From Novosphingobium sp. PhB165 (lineage in GTDB: Bacteria > Pseudomonadota > Alphaproteobacteria > Sphingomonadales > Sphingomonadaceae), in assembly GCF_004341845.1 (NCBI RefSeq), contig NZ_SLVB01000003.1:248001-312000 (forward strand): DNA of 64,000 bases, read 5' to 3'. A program made the position numbers and the translations under genes. Shown one piece after another: positions 45,667-55,690 of the stretch; the stretch's first letter is position 1, and each line of letters starts with the position of its first letter. The notes below the pieces were generated by a model that saw only the letters and a program-made list of their open reading frames with translations, was not told where the DNA came from and did not search any database.

Positions 45667-46314
45667 TCAGGACTTGAGCGCCGCCTCGATCGCGGCGGTC
45701 ACATCGTCCATCTCGGCCATTCCGTCGACCTTGGCGACAATCCCGCGCGCTTCGTAGATCGGCAGGATCGGCGCCGTCTTGGCCCGGTATTCGGCCATGC
45801 GCGTGCGCACGGTCTCGGCATTGTCGTCCGGGCGGCGCTTGAATTCAGTGCCCCCGCACTTATCGCAGACGCCCGGAACCTTCGGCTGCTCGAACTTGTC
45901 GTGGTAGCCCTTGCCGCACGTGGCGCAAGTGAAGCGGCCGGTGATACGCTCGACCAGCGCATCCTCGTTCACTTCAAGCTCCACCACGTGGTCGAGCTTG
46001 CGTCCGCGCCCGGCCAGGATCGCATCGAGCGATTCAGCCTGCGCCGCAGTGCGCGGATAGCCGTCGAAGATGGCGCCGACGCTCGGCCCCATCGCATCGA
46101 GCTCATCCCCGATCAGTGCCGAAACGATCTCGTCCGAGACCAGTTCGCCACGTTCCATCACAGCCTTGGCTTCAAGCCCGGTGGGCGTGCCGGCCTTGAC
46201 GGCGGCGCGCAGCATGTCGCCGGTGGAGAGCTGGCGCATGCCGTGCCGCTCAACCAGACGCTGCGCCTGGGTGCCCTTGCCCGCCCCCGGCGGGCCCAAC
46301 AGGATGATATTCAC
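45667..46314 (-). CDS. adk: Adenylate kinase (zinc-lid type)
   Basis: A 215-residue protein with P-loop GPPGAGKGTQ (residues 7-16), FDGYPRT and a LID with four Cys (C130, C133, C150, C153) that binds zinc, as in many alphaproteobacteria and Gram-positives. It interconverts AMP, ADP and ATP. It starts 37 bp after secY and is co-transcribed with it. Confidence 0.98.
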   Translation of the reverse strand: MNIILLGPPGAGKGTQAQRLVERHGMRQLSTGDMLRAAVKAGTPTGLEAKAVMERGELVSDEIVSALIGDELDAMGPSVGAIFDGYPRTAAQAESLDAILAGRGRKLDHVVELEVNEDALVERITGRFTCATCGKGYHDKFEQPKVPGVCDKCGGTEFKRRPDDNAETVRTRMAEYRAKTAPILPIYEARGIVAKVDGMAEMDDVTAAIEAALKS

Positions 46315-46351
46315 GCCTTACCCCTCAATTATCCCTGTGCCTGCGCTCCCT

Positions 46352-47719
46352 TCAGCGCAGGCGTCCCTTCAGCTTGGCCTTCTTGATCAGGTCGCCATAC
46401 TGGTGCGCCAGCAGGTGCGACTGGATCTGGGTGATGGTGTCCACCGTCACGTTGACGACGATCAACAGGCTGGTGCCCCCCATGAACAACAGCGGCAGAC
46501 CGGTCATCGAGAGGAAGTACTCGGGCACGGTGCAAACCACGGTCAGATACAAGGCGCCAATCACGGTCACGCGCGTCAGCACGTAATCCAGATAGTTCGC
46601 GGTGTTCTTGCCCGGACGGATGCCGGGAATGAAGCCGCCATTCTTCTTCAGGTTGTCGGCCGTCTCTTCAGGATTGAAGACCACGGCAGTGTAGAAGAAC
46701 GAGAAGAAGATGATGCCGGCCGCATAGAGCGCCATATACAGCGGCTTGCCATGGCCGAGATACTGGTTGAGCGTGACGACGATCTTGCCCGCGGTCGATT
46801 CCGGGTTCAGCGACTTGCCGGCGAACTGGGTGATCGTCAGCGGCAGCAGCAGCAGCGAGCTGGCGAAAATCGGCGGGATGACGCCGGCCGTGTTCAGCTT
46901 CAGCGGCAGGTGGCTGCGATCGGCCTGCATCATGCCGCGCTGAGTGGCGCGCTTGGGATACTGGATCAGCAGACGGCGCGTGGAACGCTCGAAGAAGCAG
47001 ATACCCAGAATCATCAGCACCACGAGTGCGATCAGCGAGATGATCAGGATCGAGCCGGTGTCGCCGGCGCTGTAGGCCTGGCCCACGTTGCTGGCGAACG
47101 TCGGCATCTGGGCGACGATGCCCGCCATGATGATCAGCGAAACGCCGTTGCCGATGCCGCGCGCGGTGATCTGCTCACCGAGCCACAGCAGGAACATGGT
47201 GCCGCCAACCAGCGAGATGACCGCGCCCACGCGGAACACGAGGCCCGGATCCACGACTGCGGCGAGACCGCTGGAAGCGCCGTAGGCCTCAAGGCTCACG
47301 GCCAGGAACCAGCCCTGGATCGCGCAGAGCACCACAGCGCCGTAGCGGGTGTACTGGTTGAGCTTCTTGCGGCCGGCTTCGCCTTCCTTCTTCAGCGCCA
47401 TCAGCGACGGATGAAGGGCAGCGGCCAGCTGAACGACGATCGATGCCGTGATATAGGGCATCACGCCGAGCGCGATCAGGCTCATGCGCGAAAGCGAGCC
47501 GCCCGAGAACGTGTTGAACAGGTCGAGAATGCCGCCCTGCGTCTTGTCATAGAGCTTGGCGAGAATCACCGGGTTCACACCCGGGAGCGGCACGAAGCTC
47601 AGGAAGCGGAAAACGATCAGCGCACCGACTGTGAACCAGATACGGTTCTTCAGTTCGGTGGCCTTCGAGAAATTGGCCAGGTTCAGCGAGCTGGCAATGT
47701 TGTCGGCGCGAGAAGCCAT
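46352..47719 (-). CDS. secY: Protein translocase subunit SecY
   Basis: A 455-residue protein with ten membrane helices. FVPLPGVNP, LGVMPYITASIVVQL (plug/TM2) and PKRATQRGMMQADRSHLPLKLNTAGVIPPIFASSL are SecY signatures. It forms the channel for secreted and membrane proteins. ATG 47719 is the family start; an in-frame ATG at 47806 adds 29 residues without homology. It follows rplO by 219 bp, a large gap for this operon, which contains a hairpin. Confidence 0.98.
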   Translation of the reverse strand: MASRADNIASSLNLANFSKATELKNRIWFTVGALIVFRFLSFVPLPGVNPVILAKLYDKTQGGILDLFNTFSGGSLSRMSLIALGVMPYITASIVVQLAAALHPSLMALKKEGEAGRKKLNQYTRYGAVVLCAIQGWFLAVSLEAYGASSGLAAVVDPGLVFRVGAVISLVGGTMFLLWLGEQITARGIGNGVSLIIMAGIVAQMPTFASNVGQAYSAGDTGSILIISLIALVVLMILGICFFERSTRRLLIQYPKRATQRGMMQADRSHLPLKLNTAGVIPPIFASSLLLLPLTITQFAGKSLNPESTAGKIVVTLNQYLGHGKPLYMALYAAGIIFFSFFYTAVVFNPEETADNLKKNGGFIPGIRPGKNTANYLDYVLTRVTVIGALYLTVVCTVPEYFLSMTGLPLLFMGGTSLLIVVNVTVDTITQIQSHLLAHQYGDLIKKAKLKGRLR

Positions 47720-47878
47720 GACGATTGGTAATGCCTCGAATAGTCGGTTCGCACTTGCCTTAGCGACTGCGCGCAGGCTTGTCGAACCCGGTTCTGATCC
47801 GCTCATATAGACATTCGCGCCGGGTCTGAAAGACCCGTACCGCAGGTTCGGTCGGAATGTTACACAAGTCGGAACGAA

Positions 47879-47910
47879 GAGAGGGCGAAGCGCATGGCGC
47901 CCGCCCTCTC
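47879..47910 (-). other. Hairpin between rplO and secY
   Basis: A nine-base perfect stem GAGAGGGCG (47879-47887) / CGCCCTCTC (47902-47910) starts 29 bp after the rplO stop. No strong T-run follows, so attenuation or mRNA processing is as likely as termination. Confidence 0.5.
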
Positions 47911-47938
47911 CCTATGAGCTAATCGCTGATGCGATGCC

Positions 47939-48418
47939 TCAGGCCTCGACGGCTTCCTTGGCAGGAACGATGACCGTGCCGCCAACCTTCTCAACCGCTG
48001 CAATGGCGCCCTTCGAGGCACCGGCAACGTTGAAGGTGACCTTGTCGGTCAGTTCGCCCTTGGCGAGGAGGCGCACGCCGTCCTTGCCGCCACGGGCCAG
48101 ACCGGCTGCCTTGAGAACGGCGTGATCGACGGTGCCCGAGATGTCGAGCTTGCCGGCTTCGATCGCCTTCTGGATCATGCCGAGGTTCACTTCAGCGTAG
48201 TCCTTGGCGAACTTCTTGTTGCTGAAGCCGCGCTTCGGAAGGCGCATGTGGAGCGGCATCTGGCCACCCTCGAAGCCGTTGATCGAAACGCCCGAGCGTG
48301 CCTTGGCACCCTTCTGGCCGCGACCGGCGGTCTTGCCCTTGCCCGAACCGATACCACGGCCGACGCGGATGCGACGGTGACGGGCGCCGGCGTTGTCGCG
48401 GATGTCATTCAATTTCAT
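47939..48418 (-). CDS. rplO: 50S ribosomal protein L15
   Basis: A 159-residue protein starting [22 protein letters not shown] with the glycine-rich [16 protein letters not shown] block of L15. A GTG three codons upstream (48427) is an alternative start. It normally follows rpmD directly; here an ankyrin lipoprotein gene lies between. Confidence 0.98.
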   Translation of the reverse strand: MKLNDIRDNAGARHRRIRVGRGIGSGKGKTAGRGQKGAKARSGVSINGFEGGQMPLHMRLPKRGFSNKKFAKDYAEVNLGMIQKAIEAGKLDISGTVDHAVLKAAGLARGGKDGVRLLAKGELTDKVTFNVAGASKGAIAAVEKVGGTVIVPAKEAVEA

Positions 48419-48561
48419 AGTCTGCACTCGCTTTCGCTTTAAATCGCGCTTGAAGGAAGGGGCGCCCCATAAGGGAAAGGCGGCGGCCTGTCACCCCCTA
48501 ATGCGGGAACGCGGCCGAAACCCGCCGATTCGCGGGCCTCGGCGCCTTTGAAACCGCCCTT

Positions 48562-49908
48562 TCAGGTGCCGCGAAGGCGGATCATCACCTTGCCCTCGCC
48601 CGCCACCGGGCGGCCCTCCGAATCGCGCGCCGGCACCCATTCGAGAACATCCCGACCCAGCTTGCAGATATCCGCATCGAACTCGGGCGAGACCGTCTTG
48701 GGTTCGAACGCGCAGGAGGTCATCCCGCCGCGCGCATCGATCTTGAAGTGCAGCGTGTGCCGGGTCATCTCGTCCTTGTTGAAGATCTTGCCATAGCGAT
48801 CGCCAAGCTTGGCCAGCTCCCCGTTGAACTCGGCCTTGCTGCCGTCGGCGAGCTGGGCCTCTTCGGCGAGCGCGGCGTAATCCTCCTCGGACACTTTCGG
48901 CTTCATCCGCTGGACCATCCCGATCCAGCCCAGCGCGCGGGCAATCTGCATCGGCGAATCGCGGTCGACCAACGCCTGGCACTGCGCGCCGGAGGGGCTG
49001 GCGCCGTGCGAGAGCAGGAGGCGCACCGCTTCATCGCGGCGATAGGCCATGGCCCAGGCCAGCGGGGTCATCCCGAACAGGTCCGGCGAATCGATCGCAC
49101 TCTTGGGGGCGGGCCTGTTGGTGGACTTTTCGCCCGGCTTGACCGGCGCATTGGCCTGTTCGGCGGCCAGCTTGCGCTGCTCGCGCGCTTCTTCGTTCAG
49201 AATGCGGCGCAGGGCCGCCACGTTGCCCCTACGGGCCGCGTCGGCAAGCGTTGCGCCGGTCTGTAGCGGGCCGAGGTCGGGATAGCCGTAGGCGCGCTTG
49301 GGCGCCTCGCTGATCGCACGCAGCACGGCGCCGTGGGCGGAGCCTACATCCTTGCCCGCCGCATCGGCTTCCTGCGCCTCCAGCGGACGGCAGACATCGC
49401 GGTAAGGATAGGCCGGATCGGCGATCAGTGCCTGATTGAAGGCGCGCGCGAAGGCGACGAGGTTGTCCTCACGCGTGGCTTCCGGCGCGGCGCTGGCAGT
49501 ATCGGTCGGCTCGGGCGACGGTTCGCCGTCCTCGCCGTAATACGTGACGACGCGGGCCATGCGCGGATTGAGGCCGCCGCGCAGCGCACAGAGCGCGCCG
49601 AACCCGCGCGTATCGATACCCTCCACCGTGACGGCGGCGACGAGCCGGAAATCACCCGCTGCAGCGGCCTTCTGCGCTTCCTCGATAGGATCGGCGCGGC
49701 CCTGCGCGATCGCGGCCTTCAGCGCGCGGTCGGCATTGCGGTTGCGTTCGAGCACGGCCGGGTCCGCCAGCGGATCGGCGCAGGGAGGCTCTGCCGCCGG
49801 GCTTTCTTCGACGTAAGTCTCGTCATCGCCGGTGGCGGTGCCGTCGCAGCCCGAAACGGCGAGCGTGGCAAGAATAAGCGATGAGGCCGCGATGGTCCTG
49901 CGAAACAA
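48562..49908 (-). CDS. Ankyrin-repeat lipoprotein inserted in the spc operon
   Basis: A 448-residue lipoprotein. The TTG start at 49908 has GGGGG six bases upstream and gives a signal peptide with lipobox AVSGC (Cys21). The middle (about residues 230-330) has ankyrin-type units, TGATLADAARRGNVAALRRIL and TPLAWAMAYRRDEAVRLLLSHGA. The C-terminal 80 residues (HTLHFKIDARGGMTSCAF) resemble a TonB-C-like fold. It lies between rpmD and rplO, where the cluster usually has no gene, and follows a terminator, so it must have its own promoter. The function is unknown; ankyrin parts suggest protein binding at the periplasmic membrane face. Confidence 0.72.
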   Translation of the reverse strand: MFRRTIAASSLILATLAVSGCDGTATGDDETYVEESPAAEPPCADPLADPAVLERNRNADRALKAAIAQGRADPIEEAQKAAAAGDFRLVAAVTVEGIDTRGFGALCALRGGLNPRMARVVTYYGEDGEPSPEPTDTASAAPEATREDNLVAFARAFNQALIADPAYPYRDVCRPLEAQEADAAGKDVGSAHGAVLRAISEAPKRAYGYPDLGPLQTGATLADAARRGNVAALRRILNEEAREQRKLAAEQANAPVKPGEKSTNRPAPKSAIDSPDLFGMTPLAWAMAYRRDEAVRLLLSHGASPSGAQCQALVDRDSPMQIARALGWIGMVQRMKPKVSEEDYAALAEEAQLADGSKAEFNGELAKLGDRYGKIFNKDEMTRHTLHFKIDARGGMTSCAFEPKTVSPEFDADICKLGRDVLEWVPARDSEGRPVAGEGKVMIRLRGT

Positions 49909-50050
49909 GGTATCCCCCAGGGAAGTGCAAGGTGCCGGAAGTCGGGCGCGCTTAGCACAGGACTCATCCCCAGGTGGAGATGAACTTGCGCGAACGCACA
50001 GCTTTTCGATGGGCGGCCTTCGGCGGGATGACGCCGAAACCGTCCTGAGC

Positions 50051-50085
50051 AAAGAAAAGGGCCCCGGCGTTTCCGCCGGAGCCCC
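50051..50085 (-). terminator. Terminator downstream of rpmD
   Basis: On the minus strand, an 11-bp stem (50084-50074 with 50069-50059, one G-U pair), GAAA-type loop and TTTTCTTT. It would end the S10-spc transcript before the ankyrin lipoprotein gene. Confidence 0.85.
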
Positions 50086-50114
50086 TTCCTGTTTTCTGGC
50101 CAAAGGCCGGTCGA

Positions 50115-50291
50115 TCAGTCGACCACCACAACCATGTGCGGCAGCTTGGCGATCGCACCACGGACTTCCGGGGTGTCTTCGCGCTCGACGACCTTGTGCA
50201 TCTTGCCGAGGCCAAGACCGATAAGGATCTTCTTCTGGCTCTCGGGGCGACGGATCGGCGAACCGATCTGCTTGATCTTGATCTTCGCCAT
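50115..50291 (-). CDS. rpmD: 50S ribosomal protein L30
   Basis: A 58-residue protein: [20 protein letters not shown], then [18 protein letters not shown] and a C-terminal MVVVVD. This is the standard short bacterial L30. The gene starts 5 bp after the rpsE stop. Confidence 0.97.
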   Translation of the reverse strand: MAKIKIKQIGSPIRRPESQKKILIGLGLGKMHKVVEREDTPEVRGAIAKLPHMVVVVD

Positions 50292-50296
50292 GATGC

Positions 50297-51001
50297 TTAC
50301 TCCACGATGGCTTCAGCAGCGGCTTCAGCCTCTGCTTCGCTGGCGCCACCGCGACCAAGCAGGTCAGAGACCTTCTTGCCGCGACGCTGGGCAACCGACT
50401 TCGGCGAAGTCTGGTTGGTCAGCGCGTCGAACGTGGCGCGGATCATGTTGTACGGGTTCGAGGTGCCGACCGACTTGGTCACGACGTCATGGACGCCGAG
50501 GCTTTCGAACACGGCGCGCATCGGACCACCGGCGATGATGCCGGTACCGGCAGGCGCCGTACGCACGTTCACCTTGCCGGCGCCGAAGTGGCCCCGACCG
50601 TCGTGGTGAAGAGTGCGGCCGTCCTTGAGCGGCACGCGGACCATCTTCTTCTTGGCAGAAGCAGTGGCCTTCGTGATCGCTTCAGGCACTTCGCGAGCCT
50701 TGGCATGGCCGAAGCCGACGCGGCCCTTGCCGTCACCAACGACGACGAGTGCTGCGAAACCAAAGCGCTTGCCGCCCTTAACGGTCTTCGAGACGCGGTT
50801 GATGTGGACGAGCTTCTCGATGAGCTCCTCGCCCTGTTCCTCGTCGTTGTTGCCACGGCCGCCACGGCGGTCGTCGCGACGGCCACGGCCGCCACGCTCG
50901 CCGCGTTCGCCACGGCCACGGCCACGACCACGACCTTCGCGGACTTCCTGGCCTTCAACAGCCGGGACGTCGGTCTGGATTTCGGTGTTTTCGTCAGCCA
51001 T
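50297..51001 (-). CDS. rpsE: 30S ribosomal protein S5 with Arg/Gly-rich N-terminal extension
   Basis: The 234-residue protein has the S5 double-stranded-RNA-binding core ([21 protein letters not shown] and [17 protein letters not shown]). Before it is a roughly 55-residue extension rich in RG and ERG pairs (residues 22-50), absent in E. coli S5 (167 residues). The core is complete. The extension resembles RGG boxes and could bind rRNA or assembly factors (inference). Confidence 0.97.
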   Translation of the reverse strand: MADENTEIQTDVPAVEGQEVREGRGRGRGRGERGERGGRGRRDDRRGGRGNNDEEQGEELIEKLVHINRVSKTVKGGKRFGFAALVVVGDGKGRVGFGHAKAREVPEAITKATASAKKKMVRVPLKDGRTLHHDGRGHFGAGKVNVRTAPAGTGIIAGGPMRAVFESLGVHDVVTKSVGTSNPYNMIRATFDALTNQTSPKSVAQRRGKKVSDLLGRGGASEAEAEAAAEAIVE

Positions 51002-51003
51002 GA

Positions 51004-51342
51004 TCAGAACTCCAGCCCGCCTTCACGGGCGGCTTCGGCCAGCGCCTTGACGCGGCCATGGAAGAGGAAACCGCCACGGTCGAACACGACCGAGGTGATG
51101 CCCGCCTTCTTGGCGGCCTCGGCGAGTTCCTTGCCAACGCGGGTCGCGGCATCCTTGTCGGTGCCCTTGCCGCCAAGGGTATTGGCGGCGGCCAGCGTAC
51201 GGCCCTGCGCGTCGTCGATGATCTGCGCATAGATGTGACGGCCGGTGCGATGCACCGACAGGCGAGGACGGCCGCCCGAACGGGCCTTCAGGGCCGTGCG
51301 GACGCGCCGGGCGCGGCGCGCGAAAAGAGAAAGCTTGGCCAT
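51004..51342 (-). CDS. rplR: 50S ribosomal protein L18
   Basis: A 112-residue protein, [35 protein letters not shown] then [25 protein letters not shown]. It binds 5S rRNA. Its ATG overlaps the rplF stop by one base, so translation is coupled. Confidence 0.97.
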   Translation of the reverse strand: MAKLSLFARRARRVRTALKARSGGRPRLSVHRTGRHIYAQIIDDAQGRTLAAANTLGGKGTDKDAATRVGKELAEAAKKAGITSVVFDRGGFLFHGRVKALAEAAREGGLEF

Positions 51343-51875
51343 TACTTCTTCTTCCCTTCCTTGCGGAAGATGAATTCGCCGCGGTACTTGATACCCTTGC
51401 CCTTGTAAGGCTCAGGCTTGCGCCAGCGGCGAATTTCGGCCGCGAGTTGGCCGACCTTCTGCTTGTCGATGCCCGAGATTTCGACCGTGGTGTTATCCGG
51501 GGTCTTGATCTCGATGCCTTCCGGCACGGCGATGTCAACGTCATGCGAGTAGCCGAGCTGCAGCTTCAGGTTCTTGCCCTGAGCGGCCGCACGGTAGCCG
51601 ACGCCCTTGATCTCGAGGACCTTGGAGAAGCCGTTGGTAACGCCTTCAACGAGGTTCGAAACGAGGGTACGCTGCATGCCCCAGTGGCTGCGGGCAGCCT
51701 TGGTCTGGTTGGCAGGCTGAACGGCGATCGAACCTTCTTCGACCGAGTAGGTCACGAGGTCCGACAGACCCAGAGTCAGGGTGCCCTTGGGGCCCTTCAC
51801 GCTGAGAACGCCGTTGTCGATGGCGGCAGTGACCCCGCCAGGGATCACAACCGGCTTTTTGCCGATGCGGCTCAT
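51342..51875 (-). CDS. rplF: 50S ribosomal protein L6
   Basis: A 177-residue protein starting [15 protein letters not shown] and ending with the L6 signature [13 protein letters not shown]. It overlaps rpsH and rplR by one base at each end. It lies near the GTPase-associated centre of the large subunit. Confidence 0.98.
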   Translation of the reverse strand: MSRIGKKPVVIPGGVTAAIDNGVLSVKGPKGTLTLGLSDLVTYSVEEGSIAVQPANQTKAARSHWGMQRTLVSNLVEGVTNGFSKVLEIKGVGYRAAAQGKNLKLQLGYSHDVDIAVPEGIEIKTPDNTTVEISGIDKQKVGQLAAEIRRWRKPEPYKGKGIKYRGEFIFRKEGKKK

Positions 51876-52270
51876 TAGAACACCTCCGCCAGCACTTCGC
51901 CACCGACGTTGGCAGCGCGCGCTTCGGCATCCGAAAGCACGCCGCGGGGCGTCGAGACGATGGTGATGCCAAGGCCGTTGCGCACAACCGGGAGTTCCTT
52001 CGAACCCGAGTAGACGCGGCGGCCAGGCTTGGAGACGCGGGCGATGTGCTTGATAGCAGGCTCGCCCTCGAAATACTTCAGCTCGATGCGCAGCTGCGGG
52101 TGGGCACCGGTGGCGTCATCGCTGAAACCACGGATGTAACCTTCACGCTGCAGAACTTCGAGCACGCGCGCACGCAGCTTGCTGGCGGGAGAAAGGACCG
52201 AGTCCTTCTTCGCCTGCTGGCCGTTGCGGATGCGGGTGAGCATATCACCCAGGGGATCGGTCATAGCCAT
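51875..52270 (-). CDS. rpsH: 30S ribosomal protein S8
   Basis: A 131-residue protein, [16 protein letters not shown] near the start and [28 protein letters not shown] at the end, both S8 blocks. The start may be ATG 52270 or ATG 52264. S8 represses the spc operon in E. coli; a matching mRNA site was not sought in detail. Confidence 0.98.
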   Translation of the reverse strand: MAMTDPLGDMLTRIRNGQQAKKDSVLSPASKLRARVLEVLQREGYIRGFSDDATGAHPQLRIELKYFEGEPAIKHIARVSKPGRRVYSGSKELPVVRNGLGITIVSTPRGVLSDAEARAANVGGEVLAEVF

Positions 52271-52283
52271 TGCTTAGTATCCC

Positions 52284-52589
52284 TTACCAGCTCGACTTGG
52301 TCACGCCGGGGATCATGCCTTTGTTGGCAAGATCACGCAGCTCGACGCGGCACAGACCGAACTTGCGGTAGTAACCGCGCGGACGACCGGTGGTGGCGCA
52401 ACGGTTGCGAACCCGGGTCGGGTTGCCGTTACGCGGGATCTCGGCCAGCTTCAGACGGGCGATGAGGCGCTCGGTTTCGTCGAGCGATTCATCATCGGCC
52501 ACTGCCTTCAGGCGCGCGTACTTGCCTGCATACTTCTTAACGAGCTGCTTGCGGCGCTCGTTCTTGTTCACGGAACTCAGTTTCGCCAT
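52284..52589 (-). CDS. rpsN: 30S ribosomal protein S14
   Basis: A 101-residue, zinc-free type S14: starts [21 protein letters not shown] and ends [30 protein letters not shown]. No CxxC pairs are present, so it is the C-minus form. Confidence 0.98.
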   Translation of the reverse strand: MAKLSSVNKNERRKQLVKKYAGKYARLKAVADDESLDETERLIARLKLAEIPRNGNPTRVRNRCATTGRPRGYYRKFGLCRVELRDLANKGMIPGVTKSSW

Positions 52590-52618
52590 GGACTTAAGCT
52601 CTCTTGCTCAGCGGCGGC

Positions 52619-53200
52619 TCACGCCGCCTCCTTCTGTTCCGACACTTCAGCCGGGAACGGGAAACCGAAGAGACGCAGCAGTTCGCGCGCTTCCTCATCG
52701 GTCTTGGCGGTGGTGGTGACGATGATGTCCATGCCACGCACCTTCTCGATCTTGTCGTAGCTGATCTCCGGGAAGATGATCTGCTCCTTGAGACCCATCG
52801 CGTAGTTGCCGCGGCCGTCGAACGACTTCGGATTCAGACCACGGAAGTCGCGGATGCGGGGCATCGCGATCGTGATGAGGCGATCGAGAAATTCGTACAT
52901 ACGCTCGCGACGCAGGGTCACCTTGCAGCCGATCGGCATGCCTTCGCGCAGCTTGAACTGTGCGATCGACTTGCGGGCCTTGGTGATCACCGGCTTCTGA
53001 CCAGCGATGGCTTCCATCTCGACAGCGGCGGTCTGGACCTTCTTCTTGTCCTGGCTCGCCTCGCCCACGCCCATGTTGAGCGTGATCTTTTCGATCTTGG
53101 GCACTTCCATCGCGTTCTTGTAACCGAACTTCTCGGTCATCGCCTTGACGATCGCGTCGTCATAGCGCGTGCGCATGCGCGGAGTGTAGTTCTCAGCCAT
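52619..53200 (-). CDS. rplE: 50S ribosomal protein L5
   Basis: A 193-residue protein. ATG 53200 gives [34 protein letters not shown] and [25 protein letters not shown] are L5 signatures. It contacts 5S rRNA and P-site tRNA. The start overlaps the end of rplX by 8 bp. Confidence 0.97.
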   Translation of the reverse strand: MAENYTPRMRTRYDDAIVKAMTEKFGYKNAMEVPKIEKITLNMGVGEASQDKKKVQTAAVEMEAIAGQKPVITKARKSIAQFKLREGMPIGCKVTLRRERMYEFLDRLITIAMPRIRDFRGLNPKSFDGRGNYAMGLKEQIIFPEISYDKIEKVRGMDIIVTTTAKTDEEARELLRLFGFPFPAEVSEQKEAA

Positions 53201-53510
53201 CGATGGTCTCCCCGGACTTGACGGCCACGCGGACCTTCTTTCCGTCCTTGGTCTCGAAGCGAACGCGGGTCGGCTTGCCGTCCTTGTCGGCAACGGCGAT
53301 CTTGCTGATCGCCATCGGTGCCGGAGTGCGCTCGATGCCGCCCTGCGGGTTCTGCTGGGTCGGCTTGCGGTGGCGGGTGGCGACGTTCACGCCTTCAACC
53401 ACGACCTTGCCGTCCTTGGGCAAGACCTGGAGAACGGTGCCGGTGCGGCCCTTGTCCTTGCCGGACAGGACGACGACGGCGTCACCCTTCTTGATCTTTG
53501 CGGCAGCCAT
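53193..53510 (-). CDS. rplX: 50S ribosomal protein L24
   Basis: A 105-residue protein with a KOW motif: [21 protein letters not shown], then [21 protein letters not shown]. It starts assembly of the large subunit. The stop lies inside the rplE start region; its own ATG overlaps the rplN stop by one base. Confidence 0.97.
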   Translation of the reverse strand: MAAAKIKKGDAVVVLSGKDKGRTGTVLQVLPKDGKVVVEGVNVATRHRKPTQQNPQGGIERTPAPMAISKIAVADKDGKPTRVRFETKDGKKVRVAVKSGETIDG

Positions 53511-53878
53511 TACAGCACCTCCGGAGCAAGCGAGATGATCTTCATGAAGCCCTTGCCGCGAAGCTCGCGCACGACGGGGCCAAAGATACGAGTGCCGATC
53601 GGCTCCTCGTTCTTGTTGATCAGCACGGCGGCATTGCCGTCGAAGCGAATCACGCTGCCGTCAGCACGACGGACGTCCTTGCGCGTACGGACAATAACCG
53701 CACGATGGACGTCGCCCTTTTTGACGCGAGCGCGGGGCTGCGCTTCCTTAACCGACACCACGATGATGTCGCCAACGCCTGCGAACCGACGCTTAGAGCC
53801 GCCCAGCACCTTGATGCACTGGACGCGCTTTGCGCCGCTGTTGTCCGCGACGTCGAGATTGGATTGCATCTGGATCAT
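53510..53878 (-). CDS. rplN: 50S ribosomal protein L14
   Basis: A 122-residue protein, [28 protein letters not shown] then [21 protein letters not shown], both L14 blocks. It is the first gene of the spc block and is preceded by a 161-bp spacer with hairpins, whereas S10-spc genes on either side nearly touch. Confidence 0.98.
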   Translation of the reverse strand: MIQMQSNLDVADNSGAKRVQCIKVLGGSKRRFAGVGDIIVVSVKEAQPRARVKKGDVHRAVIVRTRKDVRRADGSVIRFDGNAAVLINKNEEPIGTRIFGPVVRELRGKGFMKIISLAPEVL

Positions 53879-53927
53879 AGATCCGAGTCCTTCTCAACTG
53901 GCTTGCCGGAACCAGTCCGGCAGTTCC

Positions 53928-53956
53928 TAAAAAGACAGGCCCACGAGGGGCCCGAG
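53928..53956 (-). terminator. Possible terminator between rpsQ and rplN
   Basis: On the minus strand, GGGCCC, a five-base CTCGT loop, GGGCCT (one G-U pair), then GTCTTTTT. It could end or attenuate transcription at the S10/spc border. Confidence 0.5.
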
Positions 53957-54029
53957 TCGCCCCGACGGGCGAAGTGCGGCCCTTTGCCGCATTCACCCGC
54001 CTAGGTCAACACTCTTGTCCGGCCGAGAG

Positions 54030-54051
54030 GCCGAGGTCCTTAGACCTCGGC
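54030..54051 (-). other. Hairpin overlapping the rpsQ stop codon
   Basis: Stem GCCGAGGTC (54051-54043) / GACCTCGGC (54038-54030) with the TAA stop in the loop. No T-run follows. It may stabilise the 3' end or slow ribosomes at the operon border. Confidence 0.5.
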
Positions 54052-54309
54052 TTCCAGTGCCGTACCCTTGCTCGCCTGAAGACGGTCAAGAACCTTCCAG
54101 GTCTTGGTCTTCGAGTAGGGCTTCGTCTCCTCGATCCGGACGCGTTCGCCGGTCTTGAAGGCGTTGTCTTCGTCGTGAGCGTGGTACTTCTTCGAGCGAC
54201 GGATGATCTTCCCGTAAAGGGGGTGCTTCACCTTGCGCTCGACCAGTACGGTCACGGTCTTGTCGGTTTTGTCGGAAACGACGGTCCCGATCAGAATACG
54301 CTTGGGCAT
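54040..54309 (-). CDS. rpsQ: 30S ribosomal protein S17
   Basis: An 89-residue protein, [25 protein letters not shown] then [28 protein letters not shown]: the S17 OB-fold signature. It is the last gene of the S10 block, 12 bp after rpmC. Confidence 0.98.
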   Translation of the reverse strand: MPKRILIGTVVSDKTDKTVTVLVERKVKHPLYGKIIRRSKKYHAHDEDNAFKTGERVRIEETKPYSKTKTWKVLDRLQASKGTALEAEV

Positions 54310-54321
54310 CGTGTTTCCTCC

Positions 54322-54522
54322 TTAGGCCTTCGCCGCACGCTCAGCCTGGAGCGTTTTGATGCGGGCGATGTCACGACGCACCTGCTGGATGCGCGCAGGC
54401 GCTTCGAGCTGGCTGGTCGCGGCCTGGAACCGCAGGTTGAACTGCTCGCGCTTCAGATCGACGAGTTCAGCGGTGAGCTGGTCGTCGGTCTTGGCGCGAA
54501 GGTCTTCGATCTTGTTAGCCAT
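54322..54522 (-). CDS. rpmC: 50S ribosomal protein L29
   Basis: A 66-residue, two-helix protein, [38 protein letters not shown] sequence with the L29 motif FNLRFQ. It lies at the nascent-chain exit. Spacing of 12 bp on both sides shows tight co-transcription. Confidence 0.97.
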   Translation of the reverse strand: MANKIEDLRAKTDDQLTAELVDLKREQFNLRFQAATSQLEAPARIQQVRRDIARIKTLQAERAAKA

Positions 54523-54534
54523 GATACGACTTCC

Positions 54535-54969
54535 TTACTCGCCGCCAAGGTGCGAGGTGTCGCCGAGGCGAGCCACGACCTTGGTCTTGATCGGCAGCTT
54601 CATCGCAGCGCGGCTGAAAGCCTCGGCTGCGAGGGGGCCAGCGACGCCGTCCAGTTCGAACAGGATGCGGCCGGGCTTGACGCGGGCCGCCCAGTATTCG
54701 ACCGAACCCTTGCCCTTACCCTGACGGACTTCAGCAGGCTTCTTCGAAACCGGCACGTCGGGGAAGACGCGGATCCAGAGACGACCCTGGCGCTTGATGT
54801 GACGCGTGATCGCGCGGCGAGCCGCTTCGATCTGGCGGGCGGTGATCCGCTCCGGCTCGAGGGCCTTGAGGCCGTACGAGCCGAAGTTCAGGTCGGTGCC
54901 ACCCTTGGCATCGCCCTTGATGCGGCCCTTGAAGGCCTTGCGGAACTTGGTCTTTTTCGGTTGCAGCAT
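54535..54969 (-). CDS. rplP: 50S ribosomal protein L16
   Basis: A 144-residue protein, [19 protein letters not shown] at the start and [24 protein letters not shown], the L16 signature. It helps position the A-site tRNA. It lies 22 bp after rpsC. Confidence 0.98.
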   Translation of the reverse strand: MLQPKKTKFRKAFKGRIKGDAKGGTDLNFGSYGLKALEPERITARQIEAARRAITRHIKRQGRLWIRVFPDVPVSKKPAEVRQGKGKGSVEYWAARVKPGRILFELDGVAGPLAAEAFSRAAMKLPIKTKVVARLGDTSHLGGE

Positions 54970-54991
54970 GGTGCTTACTCTACCTCAAGCC

Positions 54992-55687
54992 TCAGCGCGC
55001 GGGTCGCACGCCGGAGGTCTGGGCCTCCATCATAAGACGGTCCTGCGCCATCGGGTCGTGACCAAGGATTTCGCCCTTGAAGATCCAGACCTTGATGCCG
55101 ATGATGCCATAGGCGGTGAGCGCCTCGGCTTCGGCATAGTCGATGTTGGCACGCAGAGTGTGCAGCGGCACGCGGCCTTCACGGTACCATTCGGTACGCG
55201 CGATTTCCGCGCCGCCCAGGCGACCACCGCAAGTGATCTTGATGCCTTCGGCGCCGAGACGAAGAGCCGACTGAACGGCGCGCTTCATGGCACGGCGGAA
55301 AGCAACGCGGCGGACCAGCTGGTCGGCGATGCCCTGAGCGACGAGCTTCGAGTCGATTTCCGGCTTGCGGATTTCAACAATGTTCAGCTTCACTTCGCTG
55401 CCGGTCATCGTCGCAAGCTGCTTGCGCAGCTTCTCGATGTCCGCACCCTTCTTGCCGATGATAACACCGGGACGGGCTGCGTAGATCGAAATGCGGCACA
55501 GCTTGGCCGGACGCTCGATCACCACCTTCGAGATCGCAGCCTGGGGCAGCGCCGAAATGATGAACTTGCGGATCTTGAGGTCTTCCTCAAGAAGCTTGCC
55601 GTAGTCCCGGCCTTCCGCAAACCAGCGGCTGTCCCAGGTACGGTTGATCTGCAGACGCAGACCGATCGGATTGCTCTTGTGACCCAT
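54992..55687 (-). CDS. rpsC: 30S ribosomal protein S3
   Basis: A 231-residue protein with KH domain ([19 protein letters not shown]) and C-terminal S3 block ([31 protein letters not shown]). [22 protein letters not shown] is the family start. It forms the mRNA entry site. It starts 3 bp after rplV. Confidence 0.99.
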   Translation of the reverse strand: MGHKSNPIGLRLQINRTWDSRWFAEGRDYGKLLEEDLKIRKFIISALPQAAISKVVIERPAKLCRISIYAARPGVIIGKKGADIEKLRKQLATMTGSEVKLNIVEIRKPEIDSKLVAQGIADQLVRRVAFRRAMKRAVQSALRLGAEGIKITCGGRLGGAEIARTEWYREGRVPLHTLRANIDYAEAEALTAYGIIGIKVWIFKGEILGHDPMAQDRLMMEAQTSGVRPAR

Positions 55688-55690
55688 GGC

